Source: Cryptomeria japonica (Eukaryota; Streptophyta; Pinopsida; Cupressales; Cupressaceae). Taken from it: DNA of 64,000 bases. Positions 10,964-22,027 of the stretch are shown here, piece after piece. The stretch covers positions 527,055,475-527,119,474 of the forward strand of contig NC_081409.1 in assembly GCF_030272615.1 (NCBI RefSeq). Reading direction: 5' to 3'. The position numbers and the translations under genes were made by a program. The notes below the pieces were generated by a model that worked only from the letters and a program-made list of their open reading frames with translations, made no database searches and was not told where the DNA came from. The first letter of the stretch is position 1. Each line of letters opens with the position of its first letter.

Positions 10964-11660
10964 GTGAAGTTGACTATTCTAGTTGCTGATATTCTCACAA
11001 GTTATGTAATGTTGTTAAGCAGGACCTTTTGTAAGGATTTGGGAGGAGAAATTAAAATGGATTGGTCTGTGGCAATAATTCATATTGGTAAACAAAAATT
11101 TGCTCTTAAACCTGAACCAAAGTCCAGGTACACCGTTTTTCCCTCTAATGACCCAAAATCACAAATATTGTACCATGAATGTGATTTTGGTAATTATTTG
11201 CTCTTCTCTAATGATAAGGAAAGTACACCAAAAGTTGAAGTGGATCTTACTGCAGGCTTGTGGGAGATGGAATTTTATGGTAGTTGTGCATCGGCTGGAT
11301 TTGGTGTTGGAGTGGTGCTCATTTCCCCATGAGGTGAAAATATTCCTTTTTTATTTCAAACTAGAATTTAAGAACATTAATAACACCGTAGAATATGAGG
11401 CATTGTTGTTAGGAATCGAGCAAGCTACGAAAAGGGGAATCACATTATTGCATGCCAAAGGTGATGCATAATTGATTGTTAAATAGGTACGAGGTCTCTT
11501 CTCGGTAAAGAATGAAAGGCTCATGCATTATAAAAACCATGTCTAGGATGAGATTGAATATTTTGATGCTTTCTCAATTGAAGCTATTCCTAGAGATCAA
11601 AATTCTCGAGCAGATTCTTTAGTAGTGTCAGCATCTCTATTTCTCCCTAATCCTGACTTT
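10964..11660 (+). pseudogene. B first RNase H domain, upstream of RT
   Basis: The end of the protease region is followed at about 11260-11650 by an RNase H: EMEFYGSCASAGFGVGVVLI, NTVEYEALLLGIEQATKRGI, HAKGDA, VKNERL and SIEAIPRDQNSRADSL. The motif sequence (DGS, EYEAL, GDA, RADSL) matches the archaeal/plant-type RNase H added to Tat elements. The first catalytic Asp is Tyr (FYGS), so the domain is dead even apart from stops. A one-base indel in the T run near 11345 shifts frame. The domain lies before RT, in addition to the ordinary RNase H after RT. Confidence 0.78.
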
Positions 11661-12788
11661 GGTGTAGACGTTTAAAGGATTGAAGTTGTATATCATCCTA
11701 ATGTACTTGACAATTCAAATTTATGGCAAGTGTTTGGAAATGATAAACATATAAACCAATTCTTGCAAAATGCTGAAATGTTTGCCTCCTATTTCTTTGA
11801 AGGTTGTGAAAATGAATGTAATGAATTTTGTCCGAATACAGGGGGATGCCTTAAATAGAAAGTTTTTCAATTGAAGGAAATCGAATTCCAAAAGGCCTTA
11901 TATCCTTAGAATGCCTCTTTGATCACAATGATATGTATGTTAAAGAAGATATTTCTCAAACTACCAACACATCAGGAGAATATGAAAAGATTAATTTAGG
12001 TGATGAAAACAACCCAAAGATGGTCTTTAGGTTGGTGTTGCAGTCCTAAAGAAAGACATTTGTTTGTTAAACTGCTACAGAAGTATTTAGATGTCTTTGC
12101 CTAGTCTTATGAGGATTTGAAAGACTTCAGAAATGGTCAGTTTAAACATCATATTCCCTTCAAGCCTGGAGTAGCTCCTTTTAGACAAAAATTAAGAAAT
12201 TACAATCCCAAGGTTGCAGATGCTATTTTCAAAGAAATAGATAAGATGCTTTAGGCAAGGATCATTTATCCTATTCATCATTCTACATGGGTGGCCAATA
12301 TTGTTTTGGTTCGCAAGAAAAATGGAGAAATAAGGATTTGTGTGGATTTTTGAAACCTAAATTAGGCTAGTTTAAAAGATAATTATCCATTGCCAGCGAT
12401 GGATCATATTCTCGAAACTGTTGTTTGATCAGAAATGATGTCGATGCTTGATGGTTTCTCTAGTTATAACCAGATAAGTGTAGCAAAAGAAGATCAACAT
12501 AAAATGGCCTTCACAACCCCTTGGGGAACTTTCACCTACAATTGAATGCCTTTTGGTCTAATAAATGCGAGAGAAACTTTTCAAAGGGAAATGAACCTCT
12601 CATTCGGTCACCTCATTGGTAAGACTATAGTTATATATCTTGATGATTTGAAAGTTTTCTCTAAATGAAGGAAAAATCACCTATGACACTTGGAGACTGT
12701 GTTACAAAGATGCAGAGACCATGGTATTTCTCTCAACCCGAAGAAGTCAATTTTCTGTGTTACAATGGGAAAGTTACTAGGACATATA
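11661..12788 (+). pseudogene. B reverse transcriptase, 5' part
   Basis: A linker (LWQVFGNDKHINQFL near 11720) leads to the RT at about 12070. Motifs in order: FRQKLRNYNPKVADAIFKEI, STWVANIVLVRKKNGEIRIC, LKDNYPLPAMDHIL, MSMLDGFSSYNQI, HKMAFTTPWGTF, MPFGLINARETFQ, and the active-site IYLDDLKVFS with an intact YLDD. At least eight stops fall at normally conserved Arg, Gln or Trp positions (for example VDF-stop-NLN-stop-ASL). The reading is cut at LLGHI by E2 and resumes at 40187. Confidence 0.9.
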
Positions 12789-15215
12789 TGTTAAACACAA
12801 TGCACCACTAAGAGGGGGGTGAATCTGTGGTTCTCAAATTTTTCTTCTTTTGTTGTCCTCTATGAGCATACTAGTTAATGGATCTAACTCTATGCAGACT
12901 TACTGGTTAGTAGGGAGATCTAGACAAGAGCAATCACACAAGGAACATCACATACCACCAATATATATGAGGAAAACCAAAGATGGGAAAAAAATCGATG
13001 AGAAATGTTGCTAGAGACTACTACTCCAATCCAGCCTCACAATGAAAACACTGTTACAAAGTTTAGGGCACCAACTCAAGGAGCACCAACCACTGACTTT
13101 ATGGGCTACAACCCAAAGGAGCACCAACCCCTGACTTTAGGGCACCTACCTAAGGAGAACCAACCTATGACTTTAGGGCACCTACCCAAGGAGAACCAAC
13201 CCCTCCACCGAGCTACAACTCAGTGTTCTTAAAGTAAACTTCAAATACAAAAGTAGTTATCTTGTTACAAGTGAATCTTGCAACCATTTCATATACCTTA
13301 CTCTGCCAGTGAGATACCTTCTCTGGAACACCAACTCACTTCTCTTTCTGCTCACACCTACTGCTTCTCTGTCGGTAAGCCTTAGCAATACACTTCTTCT
13401 GCTCTTCTTCTCTGCAGTACCTCCTCCTCACTGTTCTACACTTTACCAGTGCTAAACTCTACCGGTTCACTGTCTGCCTTCTCTTCGGTACTCTTCCCTT
13501 TTTCTCTATCGGTATAACCACTACCAGTTCTTCTCTTCACTCTCCCTCTTGTCTCAGATACTCTCTAAGCACTTGGCTAATTTGCTCTCACATGCATAAG
13601 TAATACTTAGTCACTTCGCAATAGCATAATATATTTCTTCTCTTTAGTAGCAGCAAACAATGTCTTTTGCCTTCATATTTCTAGACTGGTTTTCCCACCG
13701 AAAGCCAATTCAAATTCTAGGTAGTTAGGGTTTCTTCACCATCCTCGAGGCAAATAAAATCCAATCAGATCTTGTCCGATCTGATCTTCTAGACTTCCAG
13801 TCTGCACAACTTCGCCATTTATGTGCCTCCTAGATCACACCTTCCATCTCTAGCAATCTGATTTTTACCCTATCGGCTGGTCTCTTGGTCAAACACCAAG
13901 ATTTGGTTCTGTTGTTTCCTTCATCTGCCTCGATCTCCTTAATCACTCTTAGCTGGCTCGTAGTTGTCCCCCAGACCTTGAGCGTCAAACCCTTGCAACA
14001 ACTTTGCAATATGTCATGTGATTTGTGGGACCTTCCATTAATACCGACCAACCCTACAACTACCCTATCAATGTACATTCCATCTTTATCCAAATGCAGG
14101 TTTGCCACCTTGACTCCAAGTGGCATCCATGTCGACCAACTGCTAGCTTGGCTCTTCATGTTGGTCCAGATAGGATCACCGACCAAACACTTCTACTGGT
14201 TTCTCTTCTATGCCGGTATACAAACCCTTCCGGTATCTAACACTCTACCGGTTAACTCATCATGTCTTCTCTCTACTGAACTACCGGTGGAACACCTTAC
14301 CGGTCATCAGACATGTCTCTCTTGAGCATCCTCATTCCCACAAGGTGGGAAGTCATTTGCATCTGCACCTTGCTCATATTACCCATGGACTTACATACCG
14401 GTAAACCTTCTTGATGACACTTTGTCATCAACCTTCACCAGACACCATCTTCAGTTAGGCCACTTCCTCTGTTTGCATCTGCTCAACTTTTCCTTCTCCT
14501 TGATCAGCTAGGATCATATCACAACCGGTTTATCAAGATGACAACATCACATTCCTTCTCTATTGATATTTCAACATGCCTTTACCTCTTCTCTCTTATC
14601 TCAAAGAATCATGATGCACACCATGCATACCTAGAGATAAGTTCCACTTACCAGTGGAGTGGCATCTTGCCTTCTGCATCCTCCAGTGTTCTCATCTGAC
14701 TTCCATATTTGTGCAACGTTTCTTTAGAAAGGCACATGTTATCTAGTGTGGGCACATTCACTGTCAGTCATCTCATCATATGGTGACTTCATCTTCATCA
14801 GGTGGGAGTGTTGCTGTCCTACAACCTTATAGCATAATACTTGTTCATTATTCTCCTCCACTGTTGATGTGATTCAGGTAACATTCTACCTCCTCATCAT
14901 AAAAAACTGCTCAAACATCTTTACCATCTTTCTTGTACACTAGTCATGACCTTTGTAGGCTAACAACCACTCACTTGGTTGATCTGACTTCCCCATGTCA
15001 ACACATCACTTACCAGTTGACATACTTTCCTTAGCGGTGAAATATTATACTGGTGACTCCTGAGGTCATCTTCCTTACCTTATCGGTGTTCTACAACACA
15101 AGGTGATATCCAAGATATCTCAACCTATACTCCTCCTTAACAGTGTTGCACATACACCTCTCATGCCAGTAGTCATCCCATACCAGTTGACATCAATGAC
15201 AACACAATGGCAACA
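12789..15215 (-). repeat. E2 3' LTR, 2.4 kb
   Basis: The plus-strand ends are TGTTAAACAC and ATGGCAACA. It contains a 36-bp minisatellite (13063-13216) and many ACCGGT-type palindromes at about 14200-14410. Where the 5' LTR has a TATA box, this copy reads TTTCTAGAC, so the promoter is mutated here. It has about 12 bp more than the 5' LTR around 14001. Confidence 0.9.
13063..13216. repeat. 36-bp minisatellite in E2 3' LTR
   Basis: About four tandem copies of a unit that begins TTTAGGGCACCTACCCAAGG and ends in AGCACCAACCCCTGAC. The matching array in the other LTR is at 18843-18994. The pattern of variant units differs between the two LTRs, which suggests slippage or conversion after insertion. 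Confidence 0.8.
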
Positions 15216-15229
15216 ATCTCCCCCTTTGG
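15216..15229 (-). promoter_or_regulatory. E2 polypurine tract
   Basis: The minus strand reads CCAAAGGGGGAGAT immediately before the LTR start TGTTGCC. This is typical of plant Copia elements. Confidence 0.88.
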
Positions 15230-16433
15230 CATTGATGTCAACTCTTGTAGTATCCGATATACTACATAATCCTTCTCCCCCTTACTCTGATCCAGGGCAT
15301 ACTCACACATGTAGTAGTATACTATAGTCATTCTTATCCCCTTTTGAAAACAATGACAAAGGGCACTGTCAGGAGATCATTCCTCCTTGAATTTACCAAG
15401 TATTGACAGAATTATTTCTCTCCCTTTGACTTTACTGGATGTCTCTCCTTCTTTAATACCAATTGTTACAAATTGTTATATTTTCTCAAGTCACAGCTCT
15501 TGAGATGAGAGACTCAACCATCAAATGACACTAATTAAGCATGCAACTCTGAAACCATTTGCTAAAAACACTCAAATGCTGAGGGATGTGTCAGTGAACA
15601 CTACTCACTTGTCAGTCAACCTACATCACCTCCTGTTTGATCCAAAATTCTTTAGGAGTCAAATGTGATTGTACTACCAATACAACCAACCAAAGGACAG
15701 GTAGATACCCCTTGTAATGAAATTCTCCTGGGTATTCCTACTGCAATTTTCATCATCTACAGTTTGGGCAGTTGACATCCTTATCAATTCAAGCATGCCA
15801 TCTCTGCTTCATGAGCACTTGAACTCCCCCTGAGTCACACATCTTAGGTTCTCATCACTAGTCAAGTTCCATTGTATCCACCACAACTTATGACATGATC
15901 CCGAATTCAAACAATGCCATACAATGACATCATCATGCCATAAAATAGACCCGTTAGCCCAAAGATATGCAAGTCTGCATGATTAGCAACCAGGGCCACT
16001 TATTTTATTCAGGTCTTCATCAACACCACCTGAGACATAGCTTCACTCCATGCTATCGGTGCTATTGCAATGATCTCCAACCTTATTGTCTTACATAACC
16101 TGCAAGTACCTATTAGCACTCATACCGGTAACAATCTGCACATACCAGTTTCTTGTACTAGTTCATTATCACTACTGAAGCACTTTCATGTGACTCTTGA
16201 CATCTTGTGTCACCATGTATCTGATTACAAATTTTATCTTTTCATGCACAGACACATCAGTAGTGATCTAACATTCATCTGTAGGTGTGTAGTCAAGGAA
16301 GCCTCTATGCATACTTATCTTTTCATTCTCATTCTTCATACTGGAAACAACATGTCCCTCCATGTTGCCTTCATCACTGAGGGGGTGAATGATAAATTCA
16401 ATGTACTACTCCCCCTGCAGTCCTGCATCTCCT
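15230..16433 (-). other. E2 3' interior, non-coding
   Basis: About 1.2 kb between the gag end and the polypurine tract, where pol would be expected. Only short open frames with no recognised motif are seen on either strand. Occasional GAC(A)TCAATG and ACCGGT motifs recur. I read it as decayed or replaced pol and 3' UTR. Confidence 0.6.
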
Positions 16434-18496
16434 TTAGGCCTTAGGAGACATCACCTGTGCAGTGAGTGCACAGTGGCAGTCCATGGTCTTCTTCCTCCAT
16501 ACCTGCTTGGTCTCATTCTTCCTCTCAATTTCAAGCTTGGGAGCAGGTCTTTCCTTCTTCAGCTGATGAATCCTTCCATTTCCTAATTCTCCATTACTAC
16601 CAAAAGTAGTGTTATAGTAGCACACAACATCCATCCCAACTTCATGTTTGGGGAATCTCTTGACATACCGATTTGACAAACTTGTTCTGGTCATGTTGTT
16701 GAGACTGGCAACCGAAACCGGTGGATCTCTTCTCTTGTAGGGACATTTCTTCTTTGGTTCCATGCAGGTCTCTGACTTCCATATGCTCTGTATACACCTT
16801 TCTGTAGAGCATAGTTATATTATCCTTTCTAGATCTCTTTCTACATTCCTCTTCTCTATGGCCATAAGCATTACATGCAAAGAAGTAACTACCAAAGGAT
16901 GGCATATGATTTACAAATTTATTTTTCCATGCATGAGGAGATCTTACTGGTTTTGCATCTCATTTCTTCTTCTTTGAGAATGGATCATTTGTTGTCCATT
17001 CTATGTAGCTCTCCCATCTGATCTCTTTTTCTCCCACACTTTCTTCCCCCTATGGGTGGTAGCATTTCTTTGTCCTCTGCCAATAGAGGGTCTTCTTTGC
17101 TGCTTCCTTATCTTCCTACTTCCGATGAAGCTATCTTCTCCCATTTTCCCTTTACCTTTGGGATCTGCATTGTTCCTTCTTCTTGCAACACTGGTCTTCT
17201 TTTCTATCTGCAGGTCCTCTTCGGTAGTGTTTAGATCAACCTTCCTTCGGGGAGCATTTCTCACTGTGAAGGTTTGTCCCTTGTTCTCTCCATTTGAGGA
17301 GACAAACTAAATGTCATTGTGGGGGACACTCTTGCTGGTGGAGCATTCATCGGGACCACTTCCTAACCCTTCGGTATCCTTGGCATGCTTTTGCTTCTTC
17401 AACATCTTGTCCAAGGCATCACTACTGCCATCGAACTGGGTTCTTTCCTTGAGCTCATCCTTACACTTCTCAAGGTCAATTCGGAGAATACCCATTTCTC
17501 CAACTAACTGCATATATTCTTCATTCTTTACTTATAGCCTAGATGCTAGATCTTCACACTGACACTCCTTGGTGTTCTCTGCCTGAGACTTCAACTCTGA
17601 GATGTATTTCTCAGACTCTTCAAGGCATTTTGTTAGTCGGTTATGCTCTACTATAACAGAGTTATTGAATAGATTGTATTCATTTCTTAGGTTCTCCCTT
17701 TCACTTTCCTTGGAGTCTAAAACTGATTTCAAATCACCAATCAATCTAGTTGAGAGGTCAATAAGCCAACCTTTTGGTTTGACACATTAAGGAAGGTTCT
17801 CAATTGATTGCAGTCTTCAGGAATTGATCTTTTGTAAATCTTAAAATTATTTTTGACATTTTGAAGCTCTTCTAGAGAACTTGCCAGTTCACACTCAAGA
17901 TCTATTTCTGCATCTTCTTCTTCCCCTTCACTACCAAATAGATCTTGATGACTAGATCTATTTGCCTTGTCTCCTTCTTCGTCATCATCACTGCCAAACA
18001 AATCTTATCGATGGGAATTATTTTCCCTAGCACTTCCAGATGTGTGCTCCTCTTCTTCAGATTCTTAAGCCATGAAGAGGTGGGTTCCTTCTTCATTACT
18101 TCTGCTACCACTAGCAGATCTATCTTCATAATCCTCATGACCATGAGATGTATTTCTCACACTTCCTTCACATGCTAGTTCTGCAGTTGTGGGCTCATTT
18201 CCATGGAGCTTCTTCAATATTTTTGATAAACTCTTTGTTGTTGTGCATTTGTCCACCTATGAGGAGACATCACTGGTGAGTCCACTGAATATAGCCTTCA
18301 TGGCTTCATCATTGCACTAGTTTCTTTTTTCTTCTACAGATCCGGTAGGAAGACTGAATTTTCTAGGGAGACCATCAACTACTGACATCCATACATCAAA
18401 CCCTAAAGAGGATAGGAAGACTTCCATTCTACAACTCCAAATAGAAAATTTTGAACCATCAAATACAGGAGCAGAGATTGACATTAGACAAACCAT
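16434..18496 (-). pseudogene. E2 gag: Copia-type capsid, long coiled coil, zinc knuckle
   Basis: Translation begins MVCLMSISAPVFDGSKFSIW at 18496. The following RMEVFLSSLGFDVWMSV is the N-terminal pattern of plant Copia gag (DUF4219/UBN2 type). After a stop at 18317 come an acidic Ser/Asp/Glu stretch (FGSDDDEEGD, FGSEGEEEDAEID), a long Leu/Glu/Lys coiled coil (17500-17900), a basic linker (KGKGKMGEDS; RRPSIGRGQRNATTHRG) and a CX2C-type knuckle of which CNAYGHREEEC remains near 16840-16880. Several stops and frame changes break it. It lies 60 bp after the primer site, as gag should. About 690 codons is long for Copia gag, because of the coiled coil. No pol follows. Confidence 0.78.
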
Positions 18497-18555
18497 TGTG
18501 TTCTTAGGCCGGAATCTACCCAAGTTGGAGAGCACTCTTCTAAATGGGAACCTAC

Positions 18556-18567
18556 GCTCTGATACCA
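18556..18567 (-). promoter_or_regulatory. E2 primer-binding site (tRNA-iMet)
   Basis: The minus strand reads TGGTATCAGAGC, the complement of the plant initiator tRNA-Met 3' end, 2 bp from the LTR end. Confidence 0.93.
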
Positions 18568-18842
18568 ATTGTTAGACACAATACACCACTGAGAGGGGGG
18601 TGAATCAGTGGTTCTCAAATTTTTCTTCTTTTGTTGTCCTCTGTGAGCATACCGGTTAATGGATCTAACTCTATGCAGACTTACCAGTTAGTAGGGAGAT
18701 CTACACAAGAGCAATCGCACAAGGAAAATCACATAACACCAATATATATGAGGAAAACCAAAGATGGGAAAAACCTCGATGAGCAATGCTACTAGAGACT
18801 ACTGCTCCAATCCAACCTCACAATTAAAACACTATTACAAAG

Positions 18843-18994
18843 TTTAGGGCACCAACCTAAGGAGCACCAACCCCTGACTTTATGGGCTACAACCCAAAGG
18901 TGCACCAACCCCTAACTTTAGGGCACCTACCCAAGGAGCACCAACCCCTGACTTTAGGGAACCTACCCAAGGACCACCAACCCCTGCACCAAGC
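18843..18994. repeat. 36-bp minisatellite in E2 5' LTR
   Basis: Four tandem 36-bp units, partner of 13063-13216, with a consensus core AAGGAGCACCAACCCCTGAC. Confidence 0.8.
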
Positions 18995-19456
18995 TACAAC
19001 TTAGTGTTCTTAAAGTAAACTTCAAATACAAAAGTAGTTATCTTATTACAAGTGAATCTTTAAACCATTTCATATACCTTACTCTGCTAGTAAGATACCT
19101 TCTCTGGAACACTGACTCACTTCTCTTGCTGCTCACACCTACTGCTTCTTTGCCGATAAGCCCTACCAGTACACTTCTTCTGCTCTTCTTCTGTACAATA
19201 CCTCCTCCTCACTGTTCTGCACTTTACCAGTGCTAAACTCTACCGGTTCACTATTTGCCTTCTCTTCGACACTCTTCCCTTTTTCTCTGCCAGTATAACC
19301 ACTACCAGTTCTACTCTTTACTCTCCCTCTTGTCTCAGATACTCTCTGAGCACTTGGCTGATTTTCTCTCACATGTAGAAGTAATACTTAGTCACTTCAC
19401 AATAGCACAATATATTTCTTCTCTTCAGCAATAACAAACAATGTCTTTTGCCTTCA

Positions 19457-19465
19457 TATTTATAG
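19457..19465 (-). promoter_or_regulatory. TATA box of the E2 5' LTR
   Basis: The minus strand reads AATCTATAAATATGAAGG. Position inside the LTR and loss of the motif in the 3' LTR support a promoter role in the live element. Confidence 0.5.
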
Positions 19466-19787
19466 ATTGGTTTTCCCGCCGAAAGCCAATTCAAATTCTA
19501 GGCGGTTAGGGTTTCTTCACCATCCTCGAGGCAAATCAAATCCAATCAGATCCTGTCTGATCTAATCTTCCAAACTACTAGTCTGGACAACTCCGCCATT
19601 TATTGTCCTCCTAGATAACACTTTCCATCTCTGACGATCTTCTTTTTACCCTATCGGCTGGTCTCTTGGTCAAACACCAAGATTTGGTTCTATTGTTTCC
19701 TTTATCTGCCTTGATCTCCTCAATCACTCTTAGCTGGCTCGTAGTTGTCCTCTAGACCTCAAGCCTCAAACCCTTGCAACATGTCCC

Positions 19788-20556
19788 TGTTTGCAAATGC
19801 ACACTCCAATAAGAAATTGTAGGTGATTGAAGGTATTGTCATTGATGGCAACCTTACAATTATGTGATACCGGTAGGTAGACACAGGCACCGACACTGAC
19901 ATACAAAACACTGACACCAAAAAGGAAGAATACTGACATCTTGGCCGACAACAATTTTGTATAAACATATTTTGTAATTAATTCTAAAATATTTTATAAG
20001 CCGACATGGCGGATTGTAATATGACTCATATATGTATGAGATAATTGTAGATAATTTAATAGGTGATTGAAAAAGGAATATAACAGACCTAATGTGTGAA
20101 TTATTAGGTTAAGGGTTTATGTATGTAGTAGAGCTTAAACCGATATTGAATTTGGCATAACAGATGTTGATCTGAAGTAGTATAAGACATTGGATTTGTA
20201 TAATCCATTTTTGTAAGTCAGTGTGACTTCTTTTGTAATTGAGCAGTGAGCTCTAGGCAATTGGCCTTCCTGCATGTGCAAGCCCCTATTGTAAGCAATA
20301 ATATTATCTTATTGGCCAGTAAGTGAATATTGTGGGCCACAAATCACACCGAAGTTTTTCCCACACTGGGTTTCCTCGTTAAATATTGTGTTATGGTGTT
20401 CTTTTCATGTTGTGGTTGTTATTCTTATTTGCTGCATTATTTCCGGTTTACCGGTACACAGTTTTAATATGTTTTTCATGTTATAAGTTGAGAAAATTAT
20501 CTAACTGGTTAGATACTGATTCACCCCCCCTCTCAGTATCTTTGGGAATCCTAACA
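19788..20556 (+). repeat. E3 5' LTR
   Basis: 769 bp, starting TGTTTGCAAATGC and ending GGAATCCTAACA. Near the end it holds GTTTTTCCCACACTGGGTTT (about 20355) and CTGATTCACCCCCCC (about 20517), both shared with the other Copia-like LTRs of the window. Confidence 0.93.
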
Positions 20557-20558
20557 AT

Positions 20559-20570
20559 TGGTATCAGAGC
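20559..20570 (+). promoter_or_regulatory. E3 primer-binding site (tRNA-iMet)
   Basis: TGGTATCAGAGC, 2 bp after the LTR end, complements the plant initiator tRNA-Met 3' terminus. Confidence 0.94.
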
Positions 20571-20627
20571 TTGGTCCTCTATTTTCAAAAGCCTAATAGC
20601 TTGAGGAAGATCTTGTCACTGGTAGAG

Positions 20628-21682
20628 ATGGAAAACTTGAGAAAGCAATTGGAAACAACTCTTTCAGACTATGATGTAGAAAAGGTAAATAATATCAAAC
20701 TTGTGAGAATGAGGAAGATGAAAAGGAAACTCTTAATGATCTGGTGAACAAGATAAGACAAGAAAACACTATAATGAGCAGAATGAGGAAGATGAAAAGG
20801 AAACTCTTAATGATCTAGTGAACAAGCTAAGACAAGAAAACACTATAATGAAGAATGAGATGCAAGATATGACTATGAGATTTTGCAAAGAAACTGAAAA
20901 ATCAGAAGAAGAATGAAGAAGACTTGGTTAGAAGACTGGATGATGCTGGAAATGAAAACACAAGACTCAGTCATGAAAATGATATGTTGAAGACATACTT
21001 GATGCATACAAAGAATGACAGAACTGAACTCATGAGATAGAAAGGAATCTTGGAGAATGAACTGACTGCTGCAAATCAGCACAAAGAGAAATTCAAGAAA
21101 AGTTTAGAAGAACTTGTTGACATGCTGAAGAATCAGAAACCTAATGGTGATACAAATGGCCTTGGCTTTGAAATTGGTGAAATCTCTGGTACTGCAAACA
21201 ATCATGATCATAGTAAACCGGTAAGACATCCTAATGCTTACAAATTCAATGGGACATGCTTTAACTGTAACAAGTATGGTCATAGAGAAAATCAGGGTAG
21301 ATCTAGAAATTATCAGAACACTAATACACCCACCGGTCAATGTTCTAAATGCAACAAAGTTGGTCATAATTCAGAAAATTTCAGAATGAATGTAAGATGT
21401 TATGTTTATGGAAGATTTGGACACCTATCTAATCAATGCAGAACACAAACTGGCATAGGATATGGGAAAGCTATTCAGAAAAACAATGTGACTTGTTATG
21501 CTTGTAACAAAATTGGACATATTGCAAAATTTTGTAGAAGTAAGGCATCACCGACAAATAACAAAGGTCCTAGTTTGAAGGGTAAAGAAAAGGTTGAAGA
21601 GGTAAAGCAAGAATTCTCAAAACAATGGATCAGTAAGTCAGATCAAAATGTTGATGGGAATACTCCTCCACCGGTAGAATAG
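20628..21682 (+). pseudogene. E3 ORF1: coiled-coil gag-like protein with four CCHC knuckles
   Basis: ATG 20628 opens MENLRKQLETTLSDYDVEKV, a helical start, but a 74-bp tandem duplication (20707-20854) shifts the frame. From 21050 one frame runs to 21682: a Glu/Lys-rich helix, a linker, then four zinc-knuckle positions. The first (CFNCNKYGHRENQG) lost its last Cys, the second (CSKCNKVGHNSENF) likewise, the third (CYVYGRFGHLSNQC) lost its second Cys, and only the fourth (CYACNKIGHIAKFC) is complete. The basic tail reads KGKEKVEEVKQEF. The same arrangement with three intact knuckles is found in E1. It probably acted as an RNA-binding gag-like protein; no capsid domain is recognised. Confidence 0.75.
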
Positions 21683-22027
21683 AGTAACACTCCGCCGGCA
21701 GGAGACTCCTCATCTAATTGAAGGAAAATCCCTTGGGGGTTTAGCAACAAATTGAAAAACATGCTATTATACCCTCAGCTGATGGTGAGAAGTTGAAATT
21801 ACTTCTTTACCGACAGATGAGTTAAGTTGTGACTTAAACCGACAAGCATTAAATATGGTAGTTGGAGAAAATAACATTATAAAGCAAGTGTTTTGGCTCC
21901 TTTTTCATTCACCGAGCATTCAAATCTTTGAGAGCGTGAAAATTTCCAAGCGAAGACATCCTTAGCGAAAAAGTGAAGCAGTTCATCCAAGCATTCATCC
22001 TTAAGGAAGATTGAGGTATTTATATCT
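21683..22027 (+). other. Spacer between E3 ORF1 and ORF2
   Basis: About 345 bp without a long frame. A TTATAAAG sequence near 21877 lies about 150 bp before the ORF2 ATG and could be an internal TATA box. The last bases before the ATG (TTGAGGTATTT) recur before ORF2 in E1, 33 bp further upstream of the ATG there. Confidence 0.5.

Larger units (their letters stand above)
18570..19787 (-). repeat. E2 5' LTR, proximal half
   Basis: This half of the 5' LTR ends at the E3 insertion (TSD GTCCC, 19783-19787). It holds the 36-bp minisatellite (18843-18994) and, on the minus strand, the TATA box CTATAAATATG at about 19457-19465. The remainder is 38974-40186. Confidence 0.9.

Noticed and set aside
13830-14404. 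Frames of 64-146 codons in the E2 LTR, repeated at 38979-39388
   Set aside because: They recur because the LTR is repeated. Composition is that of LTR sequence and there is no domain.
17052-18178. Plus-strand frames opposite E2 gag
   Set aside because: The minus-strand frame shows the Copia gag pattern and coiled coil. The plus-strand frames are shadows with no motif.
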